This document shows positions 1-8,768 of a DNA stretch of 14,539 nt, piece after piece; position 1 is the stretch's first letter, and every line of letters starts with the position of its first letter. The position numbers and the translations under genes are program-made. This stretch comes from Paracoccaceae bacterium (GTDB lineage Bacteria > Pseudomonadota > Alphaproteobacteria > Rhodobacterales > Rhodobacteraceae). The stretch is taken from positions 1 through 14,539 of the forward strand of contig DOOI01000162.1 of NCBI GenBank assembly GCA_003512825.1, written 5' to 3'. Below the pieces are notes generated by a model. The model was not told the origin of the DNA, did no database searches, and saw nothing but the letters and a program-made list of their open reading frames with translations.

Positions 1-129
<129 letters not shown>

Positions 130-134
130 CGCAA

Positions 135-476
135 GTGACGCATGACTACGCCGCCCAAAAGGCGGAAACATTTCGCGTCTTCAAAGAGTTAACCGCAGAG
201 CATGCTTTGCCGGATGTGGCGGACCTCGATATTTTCCTGATCCCAGCCTCCGCAGAAGCCGATTGGGTTCCCCTTGCACGGGTCTTGGAAGAAAACGAAT
301 TTCTCTGCGATTGGGTCGATGACGACGAAGACGCAGAGGAAGACGGGCCCTACTTGCTCGTAACGCTGCCAGATCAACCGATCTCGGCGCAATCCATTTG
401 GATCGCCGAGGAATTGGCCACTAAACTTGCACTGGAACACGGGTTTGAACCCGACGGCTGGGGCCTCGAAGGCTGA
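135..476 (+). CDS. RraB-domain protein (regulator of ribonuclease E activity B family)
   Basis: A 113-residue acidic cytoplasmic protein. The GTG start at 135 has CAGGAG 8 bases upstream inside the end of trxB; the nearby ATG at 142 is out of frame. The layout fits the RraB family (PF06877): an N-terminal helix, the DWVPLARVLEENEF segment (residues 43-56; family pattern is a tryptophan or tyrosine followed by a helix and GF/EF), an acidic run at 62-70, and the family-typical ending EPDGWGLEG. In Escherichia coli RraB binds RNase E and inhibits it. Whether the alphaproteobacterial version does so is inference. It lies 5 bases after trxB, which suggests an operon. The assignment rests on motif layout, mainly the DGWG ending. 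Confidence 0.75.
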   Translation: MTHDYAAQKAETFRVFKELTAEHALPDVADLDIFLIPASAEADWVPLARVLEENEFLCDWVDDDEDAEEDGPYLLVTLPDQPISAQSIWIAEELATKLALEHGFEPDGWGLEG

Positions 477-480
477 AGTC

Positions 481-506
481 GCCGCGCCCAATACAAAGGG
501 CGCGGC
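481..506. repeat. Perfect 9-bp inverted repeat between convergent genes
   Basis: GCCGCGCCC (481-489) and GGGCGCGGC (498-506) form a perfect 9-bp stem with an 8-base loop. It fills the 36-base gap between the RraB-like gene (ends 476, plus) and the DUF1150 gene (ends 513, minus). Neither strand has a U-tract after the stem, so it is not a classic intrinsic terminator. It may still act as a bidirectional stop or 3'-end stabiliser for the two converging transcripts. Confidence 0.5.
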
Positions 507-512
507 AAAGCC

Positions 513-740
513 TCAGTGCCAACCCACCGGTGCCAAATCGTTTTGGCGCGCCAAAACATACGCAAGGCTGCGATCCTTGACCAAAGCAATGCGTGCGCCG
601 CTGGCATTGTGCACAGAATAGATTGTCTCTGCCCCCTCGGCCGCGCCCCGAATGTCATCGGGGAGGTCTTTCACTTGAACCGGACGCACATAAACAATTC
701 GCTCGGCTGAATCGCCAAAAATTTCTTGATTTCTTTCCAT
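513..740 (-). CDS. DUF1150 family protein
   Basis: A 75-residue protein matching the alphaproteobacterial DUF1150 family, of unknown function. The hallmarks are YVRPVQVKDLP (residues 17-27), ETIYSVHNASGARIALVKDRSLA (38-60) and the C-terminal ARQNDLAPV (64-72). There is no signal peptide or membrane segment, so it is probably cytoplasmic. The ATG at 740 lies only 4 bases after the hsp20 stop; GAAGGG in the last codons of hsp20 is its likely ribosome-binding site, 8 bases ahead. Hsp20 and DUF1150 genes are commonly adjacent in Rhodobacterales, so cotranscription as a small heat-shock operon is likely. A role assisting Hsp20 would be inference from position alone. Confidence 0.8.
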   Translation of the reverse strand: MERNQEIFGDSAERIVYVRPVQVKDLPDDIRGAAEGAETIYSVHNASGARIALVKDRSLAYVLARQNDLAPVGWH

Positions 741-744
741 AGCC

Positions 745-1158
745 TTAGCCCTTCTTTATGCGAATTGTTTGCACAACCGTCTCGGGTTGAACCCGCGTCA
801 AATCCACATGCAACAGACCGTTTTCCATAATTGCATCGCCGACCTCGACACCTTCGGCCAATACAAAAGAGCGCTGGAATTGACGGGCTGCGATACCGCG
901 ATGGAGAAACACCCGGCCGTCATCATCTTCTTTCTGACGTCCCCGGATCACCAATTGCCGATCCTCTACCGTTATAGCCAGATCCTGTTCGGCAAAGCCT
1001 GCAACAGCCAGCGTGATGCGGTAAGACCAATCCGAGGTTTGTTCGATATTGAAGGGGGGATAGCCTTCGTTACCGGACTTTGCGGTCCGCTCCAAAAGCC
1101 GTTCCAATTGCTCAAACCCGAGCAGGTAGGGATGAGATCCTAAAGTCAACTTCGTCAT
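745..1158 (-). CDS. Small heat shock protein, Hsp20 / alpha-crystallin family
   Basis: A 137-residue small heat shock protein: an ATP-independent holdase that binds unfolding proteins in large cytoplasmic oligomers. The N-terminal arm is residues 1-33 and the alpha-crystallin domain about 34-122. Visible family marks are YPPFNIE (33-39), YRITLAVAGF (46-55), the HRGIAARQFQRSF segment (86-98), and MENGLLHVDL (111-120), a variant of the A-x-x-x-N-G-V-L signature. The C-terminal tail has the I-x-I oligomerisation motif (I132-R-I134). The ATG at 1158 is chosen over the in-frame GTG at 1164 because AAGGA (1166-1170) is 7 bases from the ATG but only 1 from the GTG. The overall make-up resembles IbpA, but I leave the symbol open. 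A sigma32-like promoter lies at 1221-1250, and a DUF1150 gene follows 4 bases downstream. Confidence 0.9.
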   Translation of the reverse strand: MTKLTLGSHPYLLGFEQLERLLERTAKSGNEGYPPFNIEQTSDWSYRITLAVAGFAEQDLAITVEDRQLVIRGRQKEDDDGRVFLHRGIAARQFQRSFVLAEGVEVGDAIMENGLLHVDLTRVQPETVVQTIRIKKG

Positions 1159-1220
1159 GGGCACGTCCTTAGGTTAAGCGACCGTCCTAGATGAGGCCCC
1201 ATTACAGCAGCCCCTCGCAG

Positions 1221-1250
1221 AATATGGTCAGCCATGATGCCTCCTGCAAG
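1221..1250 (-). promoter_or_regulatory. Candidate heat-shock (sigma32/RpoH-type) promoter for hsp20
   Basis: Read on the minus strand, CTTGCA (1250-1245) is followed after 17 bases by CCATATT (1227-1221). This resembles the RpoH pattern of CTTG(A/C)A at -35 and a CCCATNT-type -10. Transcription would begin near 1214, giving a leader of about 55 bases before the hsp20 ATG. Assignment is by eye only. The same bases can also be read as a ribosome-binding site and start codon (see findings). Confidence 0.45.
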
Positions 1251-1254
1251 GGCT

Positions 1255-1282
1255 TTGCGAAATCTCGAAAAATCCGTATGTT
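1255..1282 (+). promoter_or_regulatory. Candidate sigma70-type promoter for the DUF465 gene
   Basis: TTGCGA (1255-1260), a 16-base spacer and TATGTT (1277-1282); each hexamer matches the consensus at 4 of 6 positions. The predicted start is near 1289, giving a leader of about 25 bases before the ATG at 1315. It is divergent from, and directly next to, the hsp20 promoter candidate. Confidence 0.35.
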
Positions 1283-1314
1283 GTTGGCTTGAAAGAAAAA
1301 CGGAATCACCAGCC

Positions 1315-1539
1315 ATGAACGCACCTTTCGACATCTCGATGAAAACGGACGATGTCTTGAGAGTGGAGTTGGAGGTATTTCGCCGAGAACACCGCGATCT
1401 CGACGAAGCCATTATGGCTATGGTCGAGCGGGGCACAGCCGATCAGATCACATTGCAGCGCCTTAAAAAGAAGAAACTGCGGATCAAAGATATGATCCGT
1501 CTGATCGAAGATCGGCTGACACCAGACATCATCGCTTGA
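1315..1539 (+). CDS. DUF465 (YdcH-like) family protein
   Basis: A 74-residue, charged, mostly helical protein of the DUF465/YdcH family, whose function is unknown. The family core is plain: LEVFRREHRDLDEAIMAM (residues 17-34), then a variable turn, then LQRLKKKKLRIKDMI (44-58) and a short acidic tail ending LTPDIIA. This gives two amphipathic helices likely to pair as a hairpin coiled coil. The ATG at 1315 is preferred over upstream in-frame ATGs at 1234 and 1237 because the family normally begins just ahead of this helix and because a promoter candidate sits at 1255-1282. The ribosome-binding site is weak (CGGA, about 10 bases upstream). It lies directly ahead of purE, a recurrent neighbourhood in this bacterial group. 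Confidence 0.8.
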   Translation: MNAPFDISMKTDDVLRVELEVFRREHRDLDEAIMAMVERGTADQITLQRLKKKKLRIKDMIRLIEDRLTPDIIA

Positions 1540-1558
1540 ACGGACTGTCCAAGGCCGA

Positions 1559-1586
1559 TTGCGCCCCGCTTCCGCGTCGGTATAGT
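1559..1586 (+). promoter_or_regulatory. Probable sigma70-type promoter of purE-purK
   Basis: TTGCGC (1559-1564), a 16-base spacer and TATAGT (1581-1586, 5 of 6 matches to TATAAT). Transcription would start near 1593, about 20 bases before the purE ATG. There is no room for a long leader, and I see no purine riboswitch in this 73-base gap. Confidence 0.55.
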
Positions 1587-1612
1587 GCGCGCTCCAATCC
1601 CAGGGGGTCTCC

Positions 1613-2101
1613 ATGGCACAAATTGAAATCGGCATCATCATGGGCAGCCAATCCGACTGGCCCACTATGAAAGAAGCCGCTCAGGTTCTCGACGAGCTTG
1701 AGGTGCCTTACGAGACAAAGATCGTCTCCGCACACCGCACCCCCGACAGGCTCTGGTCTTACGGCAAGACAGCAGCAGAGCGGGGCCTCAAGGTGATCAT
1801 CGCCGGCGCAGGCGGTGCAGCGCATTTGCCCGGCATGATGGCCTCAAAGACCCGTATTCCTGTCATCGGAGTGCCAGTTCAGACCAAAGCGCTATCTGGT
1901 ATTGATAGCCTCTATTCGATCTTGCAAATGCCCCGTGGCTATCCGGTCGCCACAATGGCGATCGGTGGGCAAGGGGCCTATAACGCGGGCTTGATGGCCG
2001 CTGGTATCCTTGCCACTCAGGATGAGGCCTTGGCAATCCGGCTGGATGCATGGCGCGCGGCCCTCTCTGCATCGATCCCAGAGGAGCCAAGGGATGTCTA
2101 A
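1613..2101 (+). CDS. purE: N5-carboxyaminoimidazole ribonucleotide mutase, class I PurE
   Basis: A 162-residue enzyme of de novo purine synthesis. It moves the carboxyl group of N5-CAIR, the PurK product, to C4 to give CAIR. Class I PurE marks are all present: GSQSDW (residues 11-16), SAHRTP with the catalytic histidine (H41, residues 39-44), the glycine-rich [11 protein letters not shown] (65-75), and [25 protein letters not shown] (94-118). Length is normal for the bacterial family. The ATG at 1613 has AGGGGG 5 bases upstream. The final 8 bases overlap purK, so the two are one operon with probable translational coupling. Presence of PurK supports the bacterial two-step route rather than a class II (AIR carboxylase) PurE. 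Confidence 0.96.
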   Translation: MAQIEIGIIMGSQSDWPTMKEAAQVLDELEVPYETKIVSAHRTPDRLWSYGKTAAERGLKVIIAGAGGAAHLPGMMASKTRIPVIGVPVQTKALSGIDSLYSILQMPRGYPVATMAIGGQGAYNAGLMAAGILATQDEALAIRLDAWRAALSASIPEEPRDV

Positions 2102-3170
2102 GCCTTTGCAAACTGGAGACGTCATCGGGATATTGGGCGGTGGTCAATTGGGCCGCATGCTGTCCGTTGCAGCCGCACGGCTTGGTTTGCGCTGCCATAT
2201 CTTTGAGCCCGGCACCAACCCACCTGCGGCGGACGTGGCGCATGCGATCACGACAGCCTCCTATGAGGATGAAGCGGCATTGCGGGCATTTGCGAACGCA
2301 GTCGATGTCGTCACCTATGAGTTTGAAAACGTGCCGACCTCGGCGCTTGATCTGCTCGAAAGTCTGCGCCCGATCCGCCCCAATCGCGATGCCTTGCGGA
2401 TCAGCCAAGATCGATTGACCGAAAAAGATTTCCTGACTGGTTTGGGGCTGACAACGGCCCCCTACAAAACAGTCGATAGCGCAGAGGAACTGCGCTTGGC
2501 TGTAGCGGCATTGGGCTTGCCCGCGATCTTGAAAACCCGGCGACTTGGTTATGATGGCAAGGGGCAAGTCAGGATCACAGAGGCTACTCAATGCGACGAG
2601 GCCTTTGCGGCGATGGCTGGTGCGCCTGCTATTTTGGAAGGATTTGTGAACTTTCAACGCGAGGTCTCGGTAATCGCTGCGCGTGGGACTGATGGCTCCG
2701 TTGCCGCCTTTGATCCGGGTGAGAATGTGCACAGTGACGGAATTTTACGCACCACAACTGTGCCCGCCACTCTTAGCGCCCGCGAGCGTCAAGATGCGGT
2801 TCTGCTGGCGGGGCGCATTCTGAACGCGCTCGATTATATTGGGGTTATGGGCGTTGAGCTTTTTGTCACGCCGACAGGTTTGGTGGTCAATGAAATCGCA
2901 CCGCGCGTTCACAATTCTGGACATTGGACGCAGAATGGCTGTGCCGTCGATCAATTCGAGCAGCACATTCGCGCCGTGGCAGGCTGGTCTTTAGGGGATG
3001 GTCGGCGGCACTCTGACGTCGTGATGGAGAACCTGATCGGCGACGATATGCTGCGCGTGCAAGCAATTTCACAAGAACCGCATGCCGCGCTTCATCTTTA
3101 TGGCAAAGCCGAGCGCAAAGCAGGCCGCAAGTTGGGCCACGTCAATCGGATCCTTCCGCCCGCAAATTAA
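2094..3170 (+). CDS. purK: 5-(carboxyamino)imidazole ribonucleotide synthase, PurK
   Basis: A 358-residue ATP-grasp enzyme that carboxylates aminoimidazole ribonucleotide to N5-CAIR using ATP and bicarbonate. The N-terminal Rossmann-like domain has [12 protein letters not shown] (residues 12-23) and TYEFENVP (74-81). The ATP-grasp domain has [14 protein letters not shown] (145-158), [17 protein letters not shown] (182-198), ENVH (210-213), and the metal and substrate segment [27 protein letters not shown] (253-279). The ATG at 2094 is chosen because GAGGAG (2081-2086) is 7 bases upstream and the protein then has family length; the frame is open further upstream only as an overlap with purE. 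Its TAA stop shares bases with the stop of the convergent phnM-like gene. Confidence 0.96.
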   Translation: MSKPLQTGDVIGILGGGQLGRMLSVAAARLGLRCHIFEPGTNPPAADVAHAITTASYEDEAALRAFANAVDVVTYEFENVPTSALDLLESLRPIRPNRDALRISQDRLTEKDFLTGLGLTTAPYKTVDSAEELRLAVAALGLPAILKTRRLGYDGKGQVRITEATQCDEAFAAMAGAPAILEGFVNFQREVSVIAARGTDGSVAAFDPGENVHSDGILRTTTVPATLSARERQDAVLLAGRILNALDYIGVMGVELFVTPTGLVVNEIAPRVHNSGHWTQNGCAVDQFEQHIRAVAGWSLGDGRRHSDVVMENLIGDDMLRVQAISQEPHAALHLYGKAERKAGRKLGHVNRILPPAN

Positions 3171-4303
3171 TTCAACAGCGCGGCAGCAATAGGGCCTGCT
3201 GCATAAGTAATTTCCCCCCCTGCCATCGTGAGGCCGGGGCGAAACTCCGCGTCAGTGATCAAAAGATCGGCCCTGAGCCCCGGTGCAATCTGACCGCGAT
3301 CTGACAAGCCTAGGATGCGTGCGGGGCCTTCCGAAATCAGTCCCCAGGCTTTTTGCAAGCCTAACTCGCTTTTCAGTGCCAAAGCTGCAAGCCGAGGGGC
3401 AGGATAGTGATAATCGGAGGCCAAGGCGCTAACCCATCCCATCCGAGCGAACTGTGTTGCACTGGCATTGCCATCGTGTGACCCGCCACGCACGACATTT
3501 GGCGCGCCCATGATTACGGGTTCACCCGCAGAAAATGCCGCCTCTGCCGCCACGGCTGTGCAGGGAAACTCCGACAGAGCGGCGCCATAGCTGCGAGCCG
3601 ACGCACGATCATCAAACGTCCGATCGTCGTGACTTCCCACAACCACGCCGGATGCCCGCAATTCTTGGGCGAACGCTGCTAAGGCGTCAGGCCAATTGGC
3701 CCGCCTAGCGGCAAGTTCTTGGATCAGCGCAAGATGCGCCTCGGGGCTGCGGCCTGACTTCAATGCCTGCCCGGTTAACCGTGGAGGGCGGCGTCCCTTT
3801 GCAAGGGCGTCGTGCGGCAAGTGGTCATTGAGCACCACCTGAGAAATGTCATAGGCGCGCACAAGCTCAAGAAGTCTATCGGCGTCCTGTTCAACGAGCC
3901 CAATCTCAACACGCAACTGGGCGCGCATATCTGTTCCCATACCGCGAAACTGTCGAAGCGACGCAAGAAAAGCGCGGCAGAACTCGGGCGAGCGCATGCC
4001 GCCCTCCCAGCTCCAGAATTGCGCCAGCATCGCCGTGGTGATGCCATTGGCCGCCAACTCTGCCTCGGTAGCCAAGAGGCCGGCCCCCAAATCGCGCATA
4101 GCGCCGCGTCGCGGAGCAAGGTGCCGTTCAAAGCCGTCGCCATGAATGTCAATAATTCCGGGCAAGATCAGACTACCGGGTGGCAAGATAACGCGGCGTT
4201 CTTGACGTGCTTCAACAAGGCGACCGCCCGCTACATGCACCGCCCCAAGTTCAAGGCCGGAGGGACGCAACACCTGAGCGCCTTCAAAACTCGCATCGAT
4301 CAT
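3167..4303 (-). CDS. PhnM-like alpha-D-ribose 1-methylphosphonate 5-triphosphate diphosphatase (orphan copy)
   Basis: A 378-residue amidohydrolase-superfamily protein of the PhnM type. In the C-P lyase pathway PhnM removes diphosphate from the ribose-triphosphate phosphonate intermediate. Marks in order: [14 protein letters not shown] (residues 47-60, with the H54/D56 metal site), NDHLPH (159-164), GSHDDRT (223-229), the PhnM-typical [15 protein letters not shown] (265-279) and LASDYHYP (294-301). The length fits the family. The ATG at 4303 overlaps the upstream hydrolase stop as ATGA, implying coupled translation. No phnGHIJKL or phosphonate transporter is in the window, so its substrate here is unproven; it may work with a phn cluster elsewhere or on a different sugar phosphate. 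The family call is firm, the physiological role is not. Confidence 0.85.
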   Translation of the reverse strand: MIDASFEGAQVLRPSGLELGAVHVAGGRLVEARQERRVILPPGSLILPGIIDIHGDGFERHLAPRRGAMRDLGAGLLATEAELAANGITTAMLAQFWSWEGGMRSPEFCRAFLASLRQFRGMGTDMRAQLRVEIGLVEQDADRLLELVRAYDISQVVLNDHLPHDALAKGRRPPRLTGQALKSGRSPEAHLALIQELAARRANWPDALAAFAQELRASGVVVGSHDDRTFDDRASARSYGAALSEFPCTAVAAEAAFSAGEPVIMGAPNVVRGGSHDGNASATQFARMGWVSALASDYHYPAPRLAALALKSELGLQKAWGLISEGPARILGLSDRGQIAPGLRADLLITDAEFRPGLTMAGGEITYAAGPIAAALLN

Positions 4304-5019
4304 CGCGGCAATTCCGCCAATGCTTCGGAAAAAGTTAAACCGGGCAGAAATTGGCCATCCCGCAAAAACCGCACAACCTGTGCAATAACGAGCGGCGAAT
4401 TCATCATGAAAGTATGGGTCACGGGCAAGGTGATGTGATCAGACATTCCATCCACAAAGGTGGACGAAACAGCAACTTTTCCATCATCAGGCCCATTAAT
4501 CATCGCGGAAAAGACCGGGTTGATCGTTCGGTCTCCTGCGATGACGCCCAAATCGAAATCAACCTTTGGCAAATGGGCCGGAAGGCCTTTTTCACCTGTC
4601 GCTAATTGCATCCCCGCCGGACCATTGAACCATTCGAAAGCTTCCAACTGGCCCATGATATCGACAAGTTGTGAGCCACCGTTTGGCGGGGCGAGCATCA
4701 CAACGCGCCCCAAGTCCGCAGGCCGATGCCCTGCCAGCCAAACTTGTGCGAGTATGCCGCCCATGGAATGGGTCACAACATGTGTGCGCTCGTCTCCACA
4801 TGCTGCAAAAGCCTGCGGGACCACTTCTGTGGCCAATGCAGTGATGGTTTCTTGGCGTGACGCATAGCCGGGACGGACTACATGATAGCCCCGTGCGGTG
4901 AGCACTTCGTCCATCAGCACAAACGATGCCTTGCTGCGCGCCAAACCATGCAGCAGGATCACACAATCCGCCGAAGCCGTCATTGGCCAAAAAGCCAGGA
5001 TCAAAAAGAGCACGCGCAT
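4300..5019 (-). CDS. Exported alpha/beta hydrolase (lipase/esterase-like)
   Basis: A 239-residue protein. Residues 1-17 look like a signal peptide (hydrophobic [10 protein letters not shown], then TASA before the DC at 18-19), so the enzyme is probably periplasmic. The fold marks are [10 protein letters not shown] (20-29, oxyanion side), the nucleophile elbow THSMGG (83-88, Ser85), a possible acid Asp163 in AGDRTINP, and a possible catalytic His202 in VTHTFMMN. A lipid or ester substrate is likely from these marks but cannot be named. The ATG at 5019 is chosen because it begins the signal peptide; the longer frame from 5091 would run into the divergent Nudix gene. The ribosome-binding site is weak. 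Its stop overlaps the start of the phnM-like gene (ATGA). Only 38 bases separate it from the divergent Nudix gene. Confidence 0.8.
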   Translation of the reverse strand: MRVLFLILAFWPMTASADCVILLHGLARSKASFVLMDEVLTARGYHVVRPGYASRQETITALATEVVPQAFAACGDERTHVVTHSMGGILAQVWLAGHRPADLGRVVMLAPPNGGSQLVDIMGQLEAFEWFNGPAGMQLATGEKGLPAHLPKVDFDLGVIAGDRTINPVFSAMINGPDDGKVAVSSTFVDGMSDHITLPVTHTFMMNSPLVIAQVVRFLRDGQFLPGLTFSEALAELPR

Positions 5020-5057
5020 GGTTTCTAGATAGGCGCGGTTCGAGAGAAGGAAAAGAG

Positions 5058-5498
5058 ATGTCTTCGACGCCGCGCCTCGCTGTTCGCGCAATTCTGATGC
5101 ATGAGAACAGGCTTCTATTGGTGAACGCCTATCGCGGTCGCAGCGATTTATGGTGCGCGCCCGGAGGCGGCGTCGAAAAACACAGTCCCCTACCGGAAAA
5201 TTTACAACGGGAAATGCGCGAAGAGACAGGACTTGAGATCAGCGTGGGTTTGCCTTGTTTGGTTAATGAATTTCATGATCCGAATGGATCGTTTCACCAA
5301 GTAGACATCTATTTTCGCTGCACACTTGTGTCAGGCGAATTGAGCGATACTTGGCGCGATCCCGAAGGCGTTGTGACACATCGCAAATGGGTAACGCGGG
5401 CGGAAGCCGAAGCTTTGCGGATCAAGCCCGATAGCTTGGTAGAGATCGCTTGGGGCGGCGGCGTGGGTTATGATCTGTTGGAGCCGATTCTGCGCTGA
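5058..5498 (+). CDS. Nudix (NUDIX-domain) hydrolase
   Basis: A 146-residue cytoplasmic protein that should cleave a nucleoside diphosphate linked to another group, using metal ions. The Nudix box spans residues 37-59: the helix part REMREETGL (51-59) is intact with E52, E55 and E56, but the position of the conserved glutamate in the G-x5-E half is Ser43 (GVEKHS). The PGGGVE loop ahead of it is normal. The ATG at 5058 has GAAGGA 6 bases upstream, a clear choice over the in-frame ATG at 4926, which would overlap the divergent hydrolase. The substrate cannot be read from the sequence. Its last 31 bases overlap the convergent transporter gene. Confidence 0.88.
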   Translation: MSSTPRLAVRAILMHENRLLLVNAYRGRSDLWCAPGGGVEKHSPLPENLQREMREETGLEISVGLPCLVNEFHDPNGSFHQVDIYFRCTLVSGELSDTWRDPEGVVTHRKWVTRAEAEALRIKPDSLVEIAWGGGVGYDLLEPILR

Positions 5499-6313
5499 GG
5501 CATCAGTGAAATCAGCACACCCGCCAAGACCACGGACCCGGGAAGGAGTGCAGCGGCATCGGGGATCTCTCCCAGCAAGATCGCACCGCCAATCACGACC
5601 AAAACCGGCACAGTTGTTTGCGCGACCGCAGCCCGCGTTGCACCAAGTTGGGGCAAGACTAAATACCAAAGGGCATAACCCAAACCAGAGGTGAGCGCTC
5701 CGGAGATAACGGCAAGGATCAGGGCGCCGTCGCGGGGCAGGCCTACGAATGGCAAAATCACGACTGAGGCAAGGGCGGCAATCAGAAAATTTGCCGCAGT
5801 TTCCGCAAGAGGCGACTTGGCGCCCTGCCCCGCAAGCGAATAGAGCCCCCAACCGACACCGGCACAGGCCATGACCATGCCTGCCCAAAGATCAATGCGC
5901 GCAGTCGCGCCCGGCCAAAGCAGCCACACCAACCCCAAAGTCGCGATAAGGGCGCCAATGAGACGCGCCACAGGGATGGGCTCACGCGCAAGCATGGCAG
6001 CGGCAAACATCGTTACCTGAACGGTGCCAAAGAGAATAAGCGCCCCCATGCCCGCATCGAGACCGAGATAAGCCGCTGAAAACCCAAAAATGTAGAGCAG
6101 CAAAGACAAGGCGCCCAAAGCACGTCTGGAGTGTATAAAGGTCAGGGGCAGTGCCCTCGCTTTGGCGATCACGAAAAGGGTAAGCGCCCCGGCGATCAAT
6201 CGCACGACGCCGAATGAAAAGGGGTCAGCGCCCCAAGCGACGCCTGCGCGGTTGAGCAGCGAATTGGCCGCGAAAGCTGCCAAAGTGAGAGACGTCAAAA
6301 GGACAAGGCGCAT
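5468..6313 (-). CDS. DMT-superfamily (EamA domain) inner-membrane transporter
   Basis: A 281-residue membrane protein with about ten hydrophobic helices (roughly 3-21, 33-50, 64-83, 88-107, 114-132, 142-160, 172-191, 197-219, 227-247 and 253-271) in two EamA repeats. This is the build of drug/metabolite exporters. The substrate is unknown; members of the family export amino acids, metabolites or drugs. The ATG at 6313 begins the first membrane helix (MRLVLLTSLTLAAFAANS) and lies 10 bases after the stop of the preceding small gene; the longer frame from 6370 would add a very basic stretch lying inside that gene. No good ribosome-binding site precedes it, so coupling to the upstream gene is plausible. 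Its 3' end overlaps the Nudix gene by 31 bases. Confidence 0.85.
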   Translation of the reverse strand: MRLVLLTSLTLAAFAANSLLNRAGVAWGADPFSFGVVRLIAGALTLFVIAKARALPLTFIHSRRALGALSLLLYIFGFSAAYLGLDAGMGALILFGTVQVTMFAAAMLAREPIPVARLIGALIATLGLVWLLWPGATARIDLWAGMVMACAGVGWGLYSLAGQGAKSPLAETAANFLIAALASVVILPFVGLPRDGALILAVISGALTSGLGYALWYLVLPQLGATRAAVAQTTVPVLVVIGGAILLGEIPDAAALLPGSVVLAGVLISLMPQRRIGSNRS

Positions 6314-6323
6314 GCGGCGGAGA

Positions 6324-6644
6324 CTATTTCGCCTTAGCTTTTGTCGCAACGTCCGTTTGCCACGAAACAAGAAATGCAGCGATCACTCCAAGCACTTCCC
6401 GTTCCAGATCATTGCCGTCGCCCATCACGGCAGCACGTTCCTTGGCAGACAGCTGGAGCAAGGTTGGGCGCATATCTCCGGGCTCGGTCGCAAGCGGCAA
6501 GCGGCCTTGCGCCAAAGCCAAACGCAGCACCTGCCTGACCCGTGCCGCAAAAGGGCAACCTGACGGTGTGATAGCCTCAATCTTGCGACGCAGCGCGATT
6601 GGGACGCGGATCGCCAACGCACGCCGGGGGTCTTTTTTACTCAC
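6324..6644 (-). CDS. Small basic protein of unknown function
   Basis: A 106-residue protein that I do not recognise. It begins with a GTG at 6644, with GAGG 6 bases upstream. The N-terminal half is rich in arginine and lysine (RRALAIRVPIALRRKIEAI, residues 7-25). A beta strand followed by two helices there could suit a small DNA-binding fold such as ribbon-helix-helix, but this is a guess. The C-terminal half (64-97) is predicted helical and ends KAKAK. There is no signal peptide or membrane segment. It lies between the groEL terminator and the DMT transporter on the same strand, with a 10-base gap to the transporter, so the two are probably one transcript. Codon use resembles its neighbours. 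Confidence 0.6.
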   Translation of the reverse strand: MSKKDPRRALAIRVPIALRRKIEAITPSGCPFAARVRQVLRLALAQGRLPLATEPGDMRPTLLQLSAKERAAVMGDGNDLEREVLGVIAAFLVSWQTDVATKAKAK

Positions 6645-6676
6645 TCAACGCCTCATTGCTGCGCGTGGCCTTTATG

Positions 6677-6702
6677 AAAAAGGGCGCCCAAAGGCGCCCT
6701 TT
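6677..6702 (-). terminator. Rho-independent terminator of groES-groEL
   Basis: A perfect 10-bp stem, AAAGGGCGCC (6679-6688) and GGCGCCCTTT (6693-6702), with a 4-base loop. On the minus strand it is followed by five Ts (6681-6677, partly shared with the stem). It starts 25 bases after the groEL stop, so it closes the groESL transcript before the downstream small gene. Confidence 0.85.
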
Positions 6703-6727
6703 CCACTTAGCATATCCGAGCTGCGGA

Positions 6728-8398
<1,671 letters not shown>

Positions 8399-8428
8399 TT
8401 AAGTCCGCGTGTCACAAGGCCCCTGAAA

Positions 8429-8716
8429 TCAGGAGATGATCCCCATGATGTCGCTTTCTTTCATGATCAACATTTCTTCGCCGTCGATCGTCACTTCTGT
8501 GCCCGACCACTTGCCGAAGAGGATCTGGTCGCCAGCCTTGACGGCGGGAGCGATCAACTCGCCGGAATCCTTGCGAGCGCCCTCGCCCACGGAAACGACC
8601 ATGCCCTCGGCGGGCTTTTCTTTGGCGCTATCGGGAATGATAAGTCCGCCCTTGGTCTTTTCTTCGCTCTTTACGCGACGGACCAGCACACGGTCATGAA
8701 GCGGTTTAAATGCCAT
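8429..8716 (-). CDS. groES: Co-chaperonin GroES (10 kDa, Hsp10)
   Basis: A 95-residue co-chaperonin that caps the GroEL ring as a heptamer. Family marks are [12 protein letters not shown] at the N-terminus, the mobile loop with [13 protein letters not shown] (about residues 23-35) that binds GroEL, the GEGARKDSG roof loop, and the ending [14 protein letters not shown]. The ATG at 8716 is chosen because AAGGAG (8725-8730) lies 8 bases upstream and the protein then starts MAFKPLHD as usual; an in-frame upstream start at 8737 would add seven atypical residues. It is the first gene of the groESL operon, with a CIRCE operator about 50 bases upstream. Confidence 0.98.
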   Translation of the reverse strand: MAFKPLHDRVLVRRVKSEEKTKGGLIIPDSAKEKPAEGMVVSVGEGARKDSGELIAPAVKAGDQILFGKWSGTEVTIDGEEMLIMKESDIMGIIS

Positions 8717-8768
8717 CTCTGAGGCTCCTTGGCTCAAAGTTTCTGTTCTATGATCCCCTCGAGGATCA

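Noticed and set aside
1863..2732. A 289-codon open frame on the minus strand over purE-purK
   Set aside because: It is a shadow of two certain genes, with a composition rich in Arg, Cys and His and no family resemblance.
3812..4438. A 208-codon open frame on the plus strand over the phnM-like gene
   Set aside because: It is antisense to a well-supported enzyme and the neighbouring hydrolase, and its translation has no domain character.
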